A stretch of 64,000 nt of DNA from Saccopteryx bilineata (lineage: Eukaryota; Chordata; Mammalia; Chiroptera; Emballonuridae), in NCBI RefSeq assembly GCF_036850765.1, contig NC_089491.1:93838740-93902739 (forward strand). Direction: 5' to 3'. Position 1 is the first letter of the stretch. Each line of letters begins with the position of its first letter. This document shows, in pieces, positions 33,921-45,896 of this stretch. Made by a program: the position numbers and the translations under genes. The notes below the pieces were generated by a model. It had not been told where the DNA came from, ran no database searches, and saw only the letters and a list, made by a program, of their open reading frames with translations.

Positions 33921-34355
33921 TACTTTAGGGTCCTTCTCTGTCATTATAACTACTTAATTTTGGGTCTTCAGTTCTCCACCTTTCCTGGTTCCTGCTGTAA
34001 TCATCTGAATTTCCTAGAGTAATATTACTTTTAAAACTAACAGAAAAGCAGACAAGTGCTAACAGCCACAATAAAAACGCTCCTTAGAAGCTACCTTTCT
34101 TGAGCAATTATTCTGTCTCATTTCTTACCTTTCATCAACTTTCTCAGGTGGTGTGTATCTGCTGGAAAGCTTCCTCACCTCCCACTTACTCCTTTACCTC
34201 TAGGACTCTGGTCCTTCATCTGCCTTTCCATAAAAATAGATATTGACAAGCTCACTAGAACTCTCTAATTATTTGACCTAAGAATCACTTCCCTGTCTCA
34301 CCTGACAAAGCTTCTCTTTGATATTTAATGTTGTGGACGACTTATTATTTTTAAG
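33921..34355. other. Unassigned sequence between SINEs
   Basis: Pyrimidine-rich sequence with possible L2 traces (ctctaggactctggtcc..ttccataaaaatagat), too weak to call. No gene is seen. Confidence 0.35.
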
Positions 34356-34365
34356 AAGCTCTTTA

Positions 34366-34741
34366 GGCCCTGGCCAGTTTGCTCAGTGGTAGAGCGTTGG
34401 CTTGCTGTGTGGATGTCCACGGTTTGATTCCTGGTCAGGGCACACAGGAGAAGTGTCCACCTGCTTCTCCACCCTTGCTTACCCCCACACAAACACTTCC
34501 CCCCCTGCAGCCATGGCTCAATTGGTTCCAGCGCATCAGCCTTGGGCACTGAGGCTGGCTCCACGGAGTCTCCATCTCAGGTGCTAAAAATAGCTCGGTT
34601 GTGAGTATGGCCTCAGATGGGTAGAGCTTTGGCCCCAGACAGGGTTTGCCCAGTGGATCCCAATGGGGCACATGTGGGAGTCTGTCTCTCTTTCTCCCTT
34701 CCTCTCACTTGGAAAAGAAGAGAAAAAGAAACAAGAAGAAA
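34366..34741 (+). mobile_element. tRNA-derived SINE, family A
   Basis: Sense copy with box A ttgctcagtggtagagc and box B ggtttgattcctgg, complete body and an A-rich GAAAAAG tail. A 10-bp target-site duplication, aagctcttta, is at 34356-34365 and 34742-34751. Confidence 0.9.
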
Positions 34742-34751
34742 AAGCTCTTTA

Positions 34752-35219
34752 TTTCACTAATTTCCCTGAAACTATTTTTTTCTTGTTCTCTGTTTTTTCC
34801 CCATTAGCATCACTACCCATATACCATAGCTCTGCTCTAACCATTTCCCCTCAGACTCCTCATGCAGTTTCTTCATTTCCAAACCAGGGATAATACCTAT
34901 TTCATCACCTTATTATTAGAAATTTGTGGGGAGGAGGGCTGAGAAATCACCTAACATATCCCTGTCACCAGAATGATGTTTTTGCTATGGGAATGTCACA
35001 AGTTTATAATTTAGAGCAAAACCATCCTAAGTAATATAATTTAGTTAATTATCAATATAATTTCATTTTTATGTAGAAAGTTTTATCTTATATAATCTTT
35101 GTACTACCAATTAAGGCCGTATTTTAAAATTTGAAAGAATAAGGCACAACAGACATGGAATCATTTCTAGGATCACAAATCCTGAAAATAGAGGTGTGTA
35201 ATATTGACTTTACTGGAAG
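34752..35219. other. Unassigned AT-rich sequence
   Basis: No gene or repeat is recognised. Confidence 0.4.
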
Positions 35220-35560
35220 CACTATGGACTCAACTGCACTAACTGATCTTTTGAGTGATTGATTACAGCTGCAAGTTTTTCCAGGAATAGTAATTTACGT
35301 AAACCACAGAACAGCTGGATAATGAATTACAGTTCTGAGAATGTGCTGGGAACACATGGCTTGTTCTTCAGGGGCACATAAGCTCTGTTGCTGTATTTTA
35401 TAAACAATGATGAAATTTTTTCAATTCATAAGAAGACATTTTCCCTGAAAATTTATGCTTGGTATTAATTAATTTATGCTTTCTAATTCAAACAGGCAAA
35501 TAGAGTAGCTGCTTTTGCATTTTATAAGAACTTAAAAAATTAAATTCTTCCATTCAATAT
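35220..35560. promoter_or_regulatory. Candidate conserved noncoding element
   Basis: Non-repetitive sequence with words typical of tissue enhancers: tgattgattacagctgc (PBX/HOX-like next to a CAGCTG E-box), aaaccacag (RUNX-like), ataatgaattacag and attaattaatttatgc. There is no coding pattern. The regulatory role is inferred from motif density only. Confidence 0.25.
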
Positions 35561-35778
35561 GTTTTGTATAACTTCTAAGTCCTTAACATTATAAGTAATG
35601 TGTGTTGCACTGTGAAAGATACAAAGACAAATCAAAAGTAATTATTTCTTAAGGTATATTCCTAAGGACATCTCAATATATGCAAAGTTCAGTTTGTATT
35701 TCCTGGAAAAGTGCACAATGGTCTCCCTTCTACCAGAGAAATCAAGACTAAATATATTGATCTCAAAGTTATCAATGT

Positions 35779-36140
35779 GGTTGGCTCAGCAGTAGAATGT
35801 CAGCCTGGTGTGTGAATGTCCTGGGTTTGATTCCCAGTCAGAGCATTCAGAAGAAGTGACCATCTGCTTCTTCACCTCTCCCCCTCTCCTTTCTCTCTCT
35901 CTATTCTGTGTCCTCCTCCCACAGTCATGGCTCTGTTGGAGCAAGTTGGCCCCAGGCACTGAATATGGCTCTATGACTTTTCCTCAGGCGCAAAAATAGC
36001 TTGGTTGCAAGCAACAGAACAACAGCCCCAGATGGGCAGAGCATCACCCTATAGGAAGCTAGCCAAGTACATATCTGTCAGGGTGCATGTGGGAATATGT
36101 CTCTCTTCCCCCTGGCTTCTCACTTAAGAAAAATAAAAAT
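35779..36140 (+). mobile_element. tRNA-derived SINE, family A
   Basis: Sense copy starting at ggttggctcagcagtagaatg (the usual gccctggcc head is missing), with box-B region gggtttgattcccag. Flanked by a 14-bp target-site duplication, aaagttatcaatgt, at 35765-35778 and 36141-36154. The duplication directly abuts the shortened head, so this copy was inserted 5'-truncated. Confidence 0.88.
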
Positions 36141-36154
36141 AAAGTTATCAATGT

Positions 36155-36619
36155 ATAAATGACATTTAAATCAGGAAGGCAGAAAAAGTCACTGAAGATA
36201 TTATAACAAGTGAAGGGATAACAAAAAGGAGAGTGGATAATAGAACAACACTATACTTTGTTGGACAGATAATGAAAAATCTCATATAAGTTAAAATGGG
36301 TGGCCAGAGAACCCTACCAAGGAAAATACCAGCAGTATTTAATGTCACCAACAGCCCAATAAGGACAAAATGGCTCATTGTTTTAGCAATTTAATTGCTA
36401 TCCTATTATTACAACTAGAATCAGTCACACAGTGATCAGTCAATGCAATTTAGATGTTAATGCCTTCAGAGTTGTTTCTTTTGTTTCATCTTTTAATGGA
36501 AAGGAGCCATAAAGAAAGAAGTCAAATTACAGGGGGTTGGGAGGTGGATAAGATAAAAAGACGTGGGCACAGAAGTTCATATGTAAAGAAAGAAAAGTTT
36601 TGGGGTGATATATAGTTGG
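36155..36619. other. Unassigned AT-rich sequence
   Basis: No gene or repeat is recognised. Confidence 0.4.
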
Positions 36620-36624
36620 ATGTA

Positions 36625-36967
36625 TGTGGGGCAGCTGTGTTAGGCTTGCTTGTTGGTTTACTGGCTGCAAGCTCTTTGCCTAATTAGTGCATGAGCACGT
36701 GGCAGCACCATGTGTGTATGGCCTATATAAGGCTATCAGTGGCTTGTGCTGCTCAGGGCGATTGTGGATGCACAGATTTCCTGCCCGCCACTGTGAGGGG
36801 TTATTTTGCTGCTTGTTTGCCTAAGAAGAAGTTTCCCCTGCCAGTGTGCTTGTCTGCCATTGTGAAACTATTAAAGGGAATGGCCCAACCCTTTCCGGCT
36901 CTGCAGCTTTTCTACCATCTGTCAGAATCCAATGTGAACCTGCCTGGCCTAGGTCACCAGCATTACA
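36625..36967 (+). mobile_element. Solo ERV LTR, 343 bp
   Basis: The segment begins TG (tgtggggcag) and ends CA (gcattaca), and is flanked by a perfect 5-bp duplication, atgta, at 36620-36624 and 36968-36972. It has a TATA-like tatataagg at 36724-36732 and a poly(A) signal variant attaaa at 36870-36875, giving a normal U3-R-U5 order on the + strand. No primer-binding site or internal region follows, so it is a solo LTR left by recombination. The duplication length fits ERV class III, or class II with one decayed base. Confidence 0.8.
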
Positions 36968-36972
36968 ATGTA

Positions 36973-37261
36973 TATTTTATTATTGTCTTCATTATTAAAT
37001 GATAAATAAAAAATTAGATTCCATCTGCATTTCCTTGGGAATTTCCTCAGTTGCTTTAATCCGTGCCTCACAGAAATAGGAGTAAGTGATTGGTAGACAT
37101 GATAAGAGCCCTGTCCTGGTAGGAGTTTCTCCAGTACCCTAGCAGCAGAACTTTGCTGCAGTTATTCCTCAGAGCTGCTTGTATCTTCTTGAAAAAATCT
37201 GTTCTGCTCATATTTTTGCATCATAACTGTCATGCTCAACACCACCACTTGTTGGCTTTAA
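36973..37261. other. Unassigned sequence
   Basis: No gene or repeat is recognised. Confidence 0.4.
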
Positions 37262-37428
37262 AAAAGGGTAAAAGAGGTCAAATACACAGTGATGGAAAGA
37301 GACTGGATTTGGGGTGGTGAACACACAATGCAATATACAGATGATACAGTATAGAATTGTACACTCAAAACCTATATAATTTTATGAATCAATGTCACCC
37401 CAATAAATTTAATTTAAAAACAAGTCTA
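37262..37428 (+). mobile_element. Old L1 3' UTR fragment
   Basis: The series ggggtggtgaacacacaat, acagatgat..gtatagaattgtac and aatcaatgtcaccccaataa matches the 3' terminus of the old L1 at 49483-50385. It is a short 5'-truncated insertion. Confidence 0.8.
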
Positions 37429-37521
37429 TGAAGAATCTTTTTGGGAAGCCTTAACAGCCATTTTATAAACACTGCCCTGGTATGCAGACTGAACGGTCCA
37501 GACACACATCACCCCTTAGAG

Positions 37522-37676
37522 CAGGCGTCCCCAAACTACGGCCCCCTGAGGCCATTTATCCAGCCCCCGCCGCACTTCCGGAGGTAGTCAGCGAGAGGAG
37601 CACTGTACGTGGTGGCTGTCCAATGGTCTGAGGGACAGTGAACTAGCCCCCTGTGTAAAAAGTTTGAGGACCCCTG
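37522..37676. mobile_element. hAT MITE, OC1-like, internally deleted
   Basis: The termini caggcgtccccaaactacgg and tttgaggacccctg match those of the complete copy at 1539-1870. Internal sequence corresponding to the middle of that copy is missing, leaving 155 bp. No convincing 8-bp duplication is preserved. Confidence 0.85.
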
Positions 37677-37739
37677 CAGAGTATCTACACCGAAATGTGT
37701 GCTACTAAATCACAATTATTTTCAACTGCAATAATAGTA

Positions 37740-37950
37740 ATATTATAATAAATAAACACCTCTTATGTGAACACTCTTCTCTGATGCTCTTTGATTCATT
37801 TAATTATCACAACAACTCTGTGCAGTGAGTGCTATTATTAAACCCATTTTACAGATGAGGAAACTGAAGTAATTGTGTGCCATCATATTAATAATATACG
37901 GCAGAGCTGGGAATTGAATCCAGAGCCTACACTATGCTCTTAAATCCTAC
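37740..37950 (-). repeat. MIR relic, antisense
   Basis: The words ttaattatcacaacaac, acccattttacagatgagg, aaactgaag and gagctgggaattgaatcc are the reversed MIR sequence in the correct order. Confidence 0.85.
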
Positions 37951-38084
37951 AACATGTTGTCTCTAGGTCAGCTATAATGTGGCTGCTTTTAAATCCCACC
38001 CCTGCAACATGACTTTGTATATGTGTAGGTCAAGAAGAAAGATGACAAAATTAAAGACCTACATTTCAGTCCAATAGCAAGACA

Positions 38085-38215
38085 AAAGATTTAAACTCTA
38101 TGAGCCTCAGCCTTCTCATCTGTAAAATGAGAATAATAACTCTCTACTAACCTTTACAAATGAGAGTTACTATGTAATAAAGGTTTATGAAAGCACCTTG
38201 GATATCACATAAATT
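38085..38215 (+). repeat. MIR relic, sense
   Basis: The words gagcctcagccttctcatc, tgtaaaatgagaataataac and ttatgaaagcaccttgg match the 3' half of MIR in sense orientation. Confidence 0.8.
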
Positions 38216-38794
38216 GATGTTTATTTTTAATCCTTCACAGATTTTTTTACCTAAAATCTTTTCATGTTTCATCTCAGTGCTCACTCTCCATTGAAGTTAT
38301 AAATGATAAAATTCTGAGATAATTGAGGTTAAGACAGAAACTATAAAGTGATAGAATTCTTGAAGATTTTACCAGCCCTATGCAGACCCCTTTGCCATAG
38401 ATTTCAAACAACACTCTGACCAAACCTGTTTCAGAGGAGGACGGCTTAGAAAATACAATTAATTCCTAAATCAGATAACAAAGTAAGGCCATTTTCACCA
38501 GGATCCTACCCCTTCCAACACAACACCTGTCCTTTATCCTGAAAAAGGAAAATCTTGGAGGAAATAACATCAAGAAAGCTTGGAACCTTGCATCTTTTAT
38601 GTTGTGTTTGAGAGCTTTGGCATTTAATAATTATTAGCATCTAGTGATATGCACTAAAGAGTTTATTCTTTAAAGATGGATTTTCATGAGGAATAATTAA
38701 ATTTGGGGTAAGCCTAACAGCATACATTTTTTTAAAAATCAATTTCCAACCATAGCACTGGAGGTGATGGTTGAAGGGCTGTATCTGAACATGT
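38216..38794. other. Unassigned AT-rich sequence
   Basis: No gene or repeat is recognised. Confidence 0.4.
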
Positions 38795-38985
38795 CTTTTT
38801 TTTTTTTAATTTTTCCATTAATTTGAGAGAGAGAGAAAATATGGGAGAGAAAGAGAAAGGGGAAGCATCAACTTATTGTTCCACTTAATTGCCCCATTTT
38901 AGCTGTGTACTCATTAATTGTTTCTCATACCATAATCTTGGCATGGAGGACCAATGCTGTATCCACTGAGCCACTCAGCCAGAGA
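38795..38985 (-). mobile_element. tRNA-derived SINE, family B, antisense, decayed
   Basis: T-rich tail and gagagagagagaaaatatgg at the left, ggggaagcatcaactt and ctcattaattgtttctcat in the middle, and the head remnant gctgtatccactgagccact at the right. It is shorter than the copy at 3743-4081 and strongly diverged. Confidence 0.7.
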
Positions 38986-38989
38986 TAAA

Positions 38990-40329
38990 TGTAAGTCTTG
39001 AGATGAGTTTATTTAACATGTGTTCAAATATATTGAGTGGGGAAGGATTAAAAATCTACTTATAAACCTACATATGGCTAATCATGACAAAAACATTCTC
39101 TTTAGGAAATACTCTAAGGGTGAAAGGTGGAAACAAATTTGAAAGGTTTTTCCCCCTCCAAATTCATAGCTCAATCAATTTTAATATTATTATTTTTTCT
39201 ATCCTTAATGCTATCATGCTAATTTAAAGCTAGTGAAACTGAGTTTCAGGTTAAAAAAAAAACAAACATCAAATGAATGAAGACACATAATCTCAATTAT
39301 GATTTTCCATTATCTTAAGGATGATGCTTCAAGAATATTAGGGAATCGTTTTAAATTAAATATTATAATATTTTGAAAGACTTCATAAATTTATGTGAGG
39401 GAAGAATGTCTTTAAAATATATTTAAAATAAATAAACCTAGAAAAGCGGGAGATGCACATATGCTACAACCTAGTAATATCACATCTGCTGCAGGCAAAT
39501 TTTGCTTAGGTATACAGCAGGCACCAAATCCAACTGGCACTGTTCTGATTAACAGCTCAACTGTATACCTCACTCAGAAAACGTTATAAAACACAGCACT
39601 ATACAGCTGCTTAAATGAATAAATTAGATCTAAATGTATCAGAATTAATCTAAAAATATGGAGCAAAACAAATTCATAGCAAAATTATACATGCAGTGTG
39701 AGAATGTTTATGTGTGCATATCTCTACATACAAATGCAGCAAAACAAGAAAAAAAGTTAAGAAATAATACACGCCGTCTTCAGAAAGTGATTCCTTCTTG
39801 AAGAGAAGTAATTGCTGGTAGGATTGGGGAAGATGGAGTCTGACTTTTTAGGTGAGTTTATAGCACATTTTGATACAGAAAAGAAAACAAAACCAACTAA
39901 TTTCGATCAAATGTTAATCTCACTTTAAACTATTGATGAGAATGTAGGTTATATCATTTTTTTGTTTTTCCTATATGTCTGATATATCTTGCAAGTTAAG
40001 TAATTGTTACAAAAACAAAATAAAAGACATTAACAAAGACAGCTAGTATATAACTGCAATTACTGACTTTTTTAACATCTGGAAGATAATGCTTATCTAC
40101 AGAGTTGCAAGGGGTTGAAGCTCAAGCTGGTATAAGGGTAAAAGGTCATTAAGTTCCCTTACATTTTAAAAATGATTTTTAAAAATGAGATGAATCATGG
40201 AAAAATTTTAGGTCAAGTTTAGTTTAGAAAAAAAACACGTCTCCTTTGAACTCAACATACATGAAATTTTAAAAACGTTTGAGCCTTTTAGTGGCTTTAC
40301 TAGCTCAGGATTGTTTTGTTCCCGTATCA
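38990..40329. other. AT-rich low-copy sequence
   Basis: No exon, RNA gene or clear repeat is seen in about 1.3 kb. Confidence 0.4.
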
Positions 40330-40800
40330 GGAAAGGAAGTGCAGAACGCATCAGGGCGCGGTGTGATCTCCCGGGATGCCCTTGGCCCATCTGTTGCACT
40401 CTTGCTGAGGCTTCTGTGTGTTTTTACTTCTAATGTCCAGCATCTGTGACTGCCCTCAGTGTTGTCCTGGGCTGCTGGAGTCACTTTGCCCACTCAGACA
40501 GCTGCAAGTGCCCGGGAATTTATTTCTCCCAGCCCCAACCCAGAGCAGCCTTAGTCAAGGACTGATGGGAAGAGAGAAAGCTTCCCTCTTGTCTTGGGAA
40601 ACACTGAGGCATAATTTGCAAATCAGAGTTCTTCAAGGCATCAGGCTTGAGCTGACATTTTACCTAAATCACACCTTTGTTTGGCATCTTCTCCTTCTTG
40701 GTTCTGCCTCCTGTGCTCCCTTACTGTTTGCACCAAGAACAAAATAAATTATTTGCTCACAAATGCTTGTCTCAAGGTTTGCTGAAGAAACCTAACCCAA
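40330..40800 (+). repeat. Possible ancient LTR (ERVL/MaLR-like)
   Basis: The right end aacaaaataaattatttgct, then cacaaatgcttgtctcaagg and tttgctgaagaaacc, resembles the R-U5 end of an old mammalian LTR with its poly(A) signal. An open frame (40418-40747) lies inside but has no recognisable domain. Family uncertain. Confidence 0.35.
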
Positions 40801-41503
40801 AGCACCAGGTTACAAATTCATTTATTCTTTTTGTTATTATTATGTTTCATACATCAAATCATCTTTGTAAGTTTTATTATTCATATCTGAACATTTCAAA
40901 ACTCCCATGAACTTAAGGCTATGGCTTAGGCAAAAACAGGGTTTTGAATAATACATGAATAAATTTCAATACCTCACAGTAAGGAACAAGATGGTACTTA
41001 AGGAGGCTTCTGTTGGAATATCATATTAAGAGATGCAGTTCCTTCCAGAAGCTCTTGGAAAGAGATGGCATAAGCCTGGCAGATGATGTCAGTAAGGCTT
41101 GGCAGTCACGGTATTATGAATGACAGCAGCAGAAGTGCCCAGCCATTGTGCTGACACACTGCCAACTATGCAGTACACAAGAGGCTATAGCACTGGTGTG
41201 CAGAAGAGGCAGAGATGCCTGGTAGGCAGACATATCTTAGCATGTGTAACAAAAGCAATGGCTGTAACAAAGCATATGGTACCTGAGTGGGATGGTCTGG
41301 AAGCACATGTGAGTGATTTCCTGGATGAGGACTTTGCATAGCACTGGAGGGTGCCCAATGCATAGCAGGCAGGGCCCAACGAAGTGCGACACTGTTACTC
41401 TGGCACATTTATACCCTCAGCATGGAGGAACTGTCTATACACTGTACTTAAAAGGCTAGCTGTTAGAAAGGAAAGAAAAGCAGTATTTGAAGTCCATAGT
41501 AAC
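40801..41503. other. Unassigned sequence before L1-3
   Basis: No gene or repeat is identified. Short opposing open frames at 41120-41408 have no recognisable domain. It ends in the T-run target site of L1-3. Confidence 0.4.
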
Positions 41504-41756
41504 AATTTTTTTTTTAAATAATTTTATTTTTTTAATGGGGTAACATCAATAAATCAGGATACATATATTCAAAGATAACAAGACCAGGGTATCTTGTCGT
41601 TCAATTATGATGCATACCCGTCACCCAAAGTCAGATTGTCCTCTGTCACCTTCTATCTTGTTTTCTTTGTGCCCCTCCCCCTCCCCCTTTCCCTCTCCCA
41701 TTCCCCCCTCCCCCCTGTAACCACCACACTCTTATCAATGTCTCTTAGTTTCACTT

Positions 41757-44700
41757 TTATGTCCCACCTACGTATGGAATAATGCAGTTCCTGGTTTTTT
41801 CTGATTTACTTATTTCGCTTCGTATCATGTTATCAAGATCCCACCATTTTGCTGTAAATGTTCCGATGTCATCATTCCTTATGGCTGAGTAGTATTCCAT
41901 AGTGTATATGTGCCACATCTTCTTTATCCAGTCATCTATTGACGGGCTTTTTGGTTGTTTCCATGTCCTGGCCACTGTGAACAATGCTGCAATAAACATG
42001 GGGCTGCATGTGTCTTTACGTATCAATGTTTCTGAGTTTTGGGGGTATATACCCAGTAGAGGGATTGTTGGGTCATAAGGTAGTTCTATTTTCAGTTTTT
42101 TGAGGAACCACCATACTTTCTTCCATAATGGTTGTACTACTTTACATTCCCACCAACAGTGGATGAGGGTTCCTTTTTCTCCACAGCCTCTCCAACATTT
42201 GCTATTACCTGTCTTGCTAATAATAGCTAATCGAACAGGTGTGAGGTGGTATTTCATTGCTGTTTTGATTTGCATTTCTCTAATAGCTAACGAAGATGAG
42301 CATCTTTTCATATATCTGTTGGCCATTTGTATTTCTTCCTGGGAGAAGTGTCTGTTCATATCCTCTTCCCATTTTTTTATGGGATTGTTTGTTTGTTGTT
42401 GAGTTTTATGAGTTCTTTGTATATTTTGGATATTAGGCCCTTATCTGAGCTGTTGTTTGAAAATATCATTTCCCATTTAGTTGGCTTTCTGTTTATTTTG
42501 TTATCAGTTTCTCTTGCTGAGCAAAAACTTCTTAGTCTGATGTAGTCCCATTCATTAATTTTTGCCTTCACTTCTCTTGCCATTGGAGTCAAATTCATAA
42601 AATGCTCTTTAAAACCCAGGTCCATGAGTTGAGTACCTATGTCTTCTTCTATGTACTTAATTGTTTCAGGTCTTATGTTTAGATCTTTGATCCATTTTGA
42701 GTTAATTTTAGTACAGGGGGACAAACTGTAGTCCAGTTTCATTCTTTTGCATGTGGCTTTCCAGTTTTCCCAGCACCATTTATTGAAGAGGCTTTCTTTT
42801 CTCCATTGTGTGTTGTTGGCTCCTTTATCAAAAATTATTTGACTATATATATGTGGTTTTATTTCTGGACTTTCTATTCTGTTCCATTGGTCTGAGTGTC
42901 TATTTTTCTGCCAATACCATGCTGTTTTGATTGTCGTGGCCCTATAATAGAGTTTGAAGTCAGGTATTGTAATGCCCCCAGCTTCATTCTTTTTCTTTAG
43001 GATTGCTTTGGCTATTCGGGGTTTTTTATAGTTCCATATAAATCTGATGATTTTTTGCTCTATTTCTTTAAAAAACGTCATTGGAAGTTTGATGGGAATT
43101 GCATTGAATTTGTATATTGCTTTGGGTAATATAGCCATCTTGATTATATTTATTCTTCCTAGCCAAGAACAAGGTATATTCTTCCATCTCATTATATCTT
43201 TTTCAATTACCCTTAACAATGGTTTATAGTTTTCATTATATAAGTCCTTTACATTCTTTGTTATGTTTATTCCTAAGTATTTTATTTTTTTTGTTGCAAT
43301 CGTGAAGGGGATTATTCTTTTGAGTTCCTTCTCAGTTGTTTCATTGTTGGCATATAGAAAGGCTATTGACTTCTGAATGTTAATTTTGTATCCTGCGACC
43401 TTACTGTATTGGCTTATTGTTTCTAGTAGTCTTTTTGTGGATTCTTTGGGGTTTTCGATGTATAGGATCATATCATCTGCAAAAAGTGATACCTTTACTT
43501 CTTCTTTTCCGATATGGATGCCTTTTATTTCTTTGTCTTGTCTGATTGCTGTGGCGAGAACCTCTAGTTCCACATTAAATAAGAGTGGAGAGAGTGGACA
43601 ACCCTGTCTTGTTCCTGATTTAAGGGGGAAAGCCTTCAGTTTAGTGCCATTTAATATGATGTTAGCTGATAGTTTATCATATATGGCCTTTATCATGTTG
43701 AGATATTTTCCTTCTATACCCATTTTGTTGAGAGTCTTAAACATAAAATTGTGTTGTATTTTATCGAAAGCCTTTTCTGCATCTATTGATAAGATCATGT
43801 GGTTTTTGTTCTTTGTTTTGTTGATATGGTGTATTACATTAACCGTTTTACGTATGTTGAACCATCCTTGAGATTCTGGGATGAATCCCACTTGATCATG
43901 ATGTATTATTTTTTTAATATGTTGTTGTATTCGATTTGCTAGTATTTTGTTTAGTATTTTAGCATCTGTATTCATTAGAGATATTGGTCTGTAGTTTTCT
44001 TTTTTTGTGCCATCCTTGCCTGGTTTTGGTATGAGGGTTATGTTGGCCTCATAAAATGTGTTTGGAAGTATTGCTTCTTCTTCAATTTTTTGGAAGACTT
44101 TGAGTAGAATAGGAACCAAGTCTTCTTTGAATGTTTGATAAAATTCGCTGATATAGCCGTCAGGGCCTGGACTTTTATTTTTGGGGAGGTTTTTTCTATT
44201 TCTTCTCTACTGATAGGTCTGTTTAGGCTTTCTGCTTCTTCTTGACTCAGTCTAGGAAGGTTGTATTGTTCTAGGAATTTATCCATTTCTTCTAGGTTGT
44301 TGAATTTAGTGGCATAAAGTTTTTCATAGTATTCTACAATAATTCTTTGTATATCTACGGTGTCCGTGGTGATTTCTCCTCTTTCATTTTGGATTTTGTT
44401 TATATGAGTTCTTTCTCTTTTTTCCTTGGTAAGTCTTGCCAAGGGTTTGTCAATTTTATTGATCTTTTCAAAGAACCAGCTCCTTGTTCTATTAATTTTT
44501 TCTATAGTTTTTCTGTTCTCTAATTCATTTATTTCTGCTCTGATTTTTATTATCTCCATTCTTTGGCTGCTTTTGGGTTGTCTTTGTTCTTCTTTTTCTA
44601 GTTCCTTAAGGTGTGAAGTTAAGTGGTTCACTTGGGCTCTCTCTTGTTTGTTCATATATGCCTGAAGTGATATGAACTTCCCTCTTATCACTGCTTTTGC

Positions 44701-45570
44701 TGCATCCCATAGATTCTGATATGTCGTATTGTCATTTTCATTAGTCTGTATAAATCTTTTGATCTCTGCACTTATTTCTTCTTTGACCCATTCATTTTTT
44801 AGAAGTATGTTGTTTAGTTTCCACATTTTTGTGGGATTTTTTTCCTCTTTTTTGCAGTTGAATTCTAGTTTCAAGGCTTTATGATCAGAAAATATGCTTG
44901 GTACAACTTCAATTTTTCTGAATTTGCTGATGTTGTTTTTGTGGCCCAACATATGGTCAATTCTTGAGAATGATCCATGTACACTGGAGAAAAATGTATA
45001 CTCAGTCACTTTGGGATGAAATGTCCTGTAGATGTCTATCATATCCAGGTGCTCTAGTGTTTTGTTTAAGGCCACTATGTCTTTGTTGATTCTCTGTTTG
45101 GATGACCGATCTAGAGCCGTCAGCGGTGTATTGAGGTCTCCAAGTATGATTGTATTTTTGTCAGTTTTTGTTTTAAGGTCAATAAGTAGCTGTCTTATAT
45201 ATTTTGGTGCTCCTTGGTTTGGTGCATATATATTAAGAATTGTTATGTCTTCTTGATTCAGTGTCCCCTTAGCCATTATGAAATGGCCATTTTTATCTCT
45301 GAGTACTTTTCCTGTCTTGTAGTCAGCATTATCCGATATGAGTATTGCTACACCTGCTTTTTTTTGGATGTTATTTGCTTGGAGTATTGTTTTCCAGCCT
45401 TTCACTTTGAATTTGTTTTTATCCTTGTTACTTAGATGAGTTTCCTGTAGGCAGCATACAGTTGGATTTTCTTTTTTAATCCATTCTGCTACTCTGTGCC
45501 TTTTTATTGGTGAGTTTAATCCGTTTACATTTAGTGTAATTATTGATACTTGTGAGTTCCCTATTGCCAT
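41757..45570 (-). pseudogene. L1-3 ORF2 (endonuclease/RT), two frameshifts
   Basis: The start is [17 protein letters not shown] at 45570, with Asn14 kept, as well as QETHLS, GDLNTP and [10 protein letters not shown] for the endonuclease. FADD lies at 43472-43483 (complement). The C-terminal Cys-rich region ([15 protein letters not shown]) runs to a normal end (YVGGT) at 41757. The frame is lost by a deletion near 44184-44200, where the segment before SPGPD should be. It is lost again near 42383-42400, where the CAAA tract has only two units. The inactivating lesions are few and confined to low-complexity or linker sequence. Confidence 0.92.
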
Positions 45571-45896
45571 TTTATTTCTTGCTTTCTGTTAGTTTTGTGT
45601 CTTGTTTGATCCTTCCCTTTCGTTTTTCTATCTTTTGTTTTTATTTGGTTGTATTCCATACATCTTTCCTCTGTTGCTATCTTTTTTATCTCATGTGCTA
45701 CTGTGGTGGTTTTTTCAATGGTGGTTACCTTTGAGTAATGAAAAGGGTCCCTACCCTGTTCATTGTAGCGAACTATTTTGTGAGTACTTTTGTACTCCAT
45801 CGTCCTTTGCTACTGTTAATCTCCATCTTCTCTTCCTCTTTCTTTTTGTTGTTGTCACAGTTTAAATTTGGTTTTATTGTGTTCTTCTTGGAGCTT

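Noticed and set aside
37514..37684. 8-bp target duplication for the second OC1-like element
   Set aside because: ccttagag and cagagtat do not match; the duplication has decayed or one end was rearranged.
40418..40910. Possible small host gene
   Set aside because: No domain, no splice pattern, and it overlaps sequence that resembles an old LTR.
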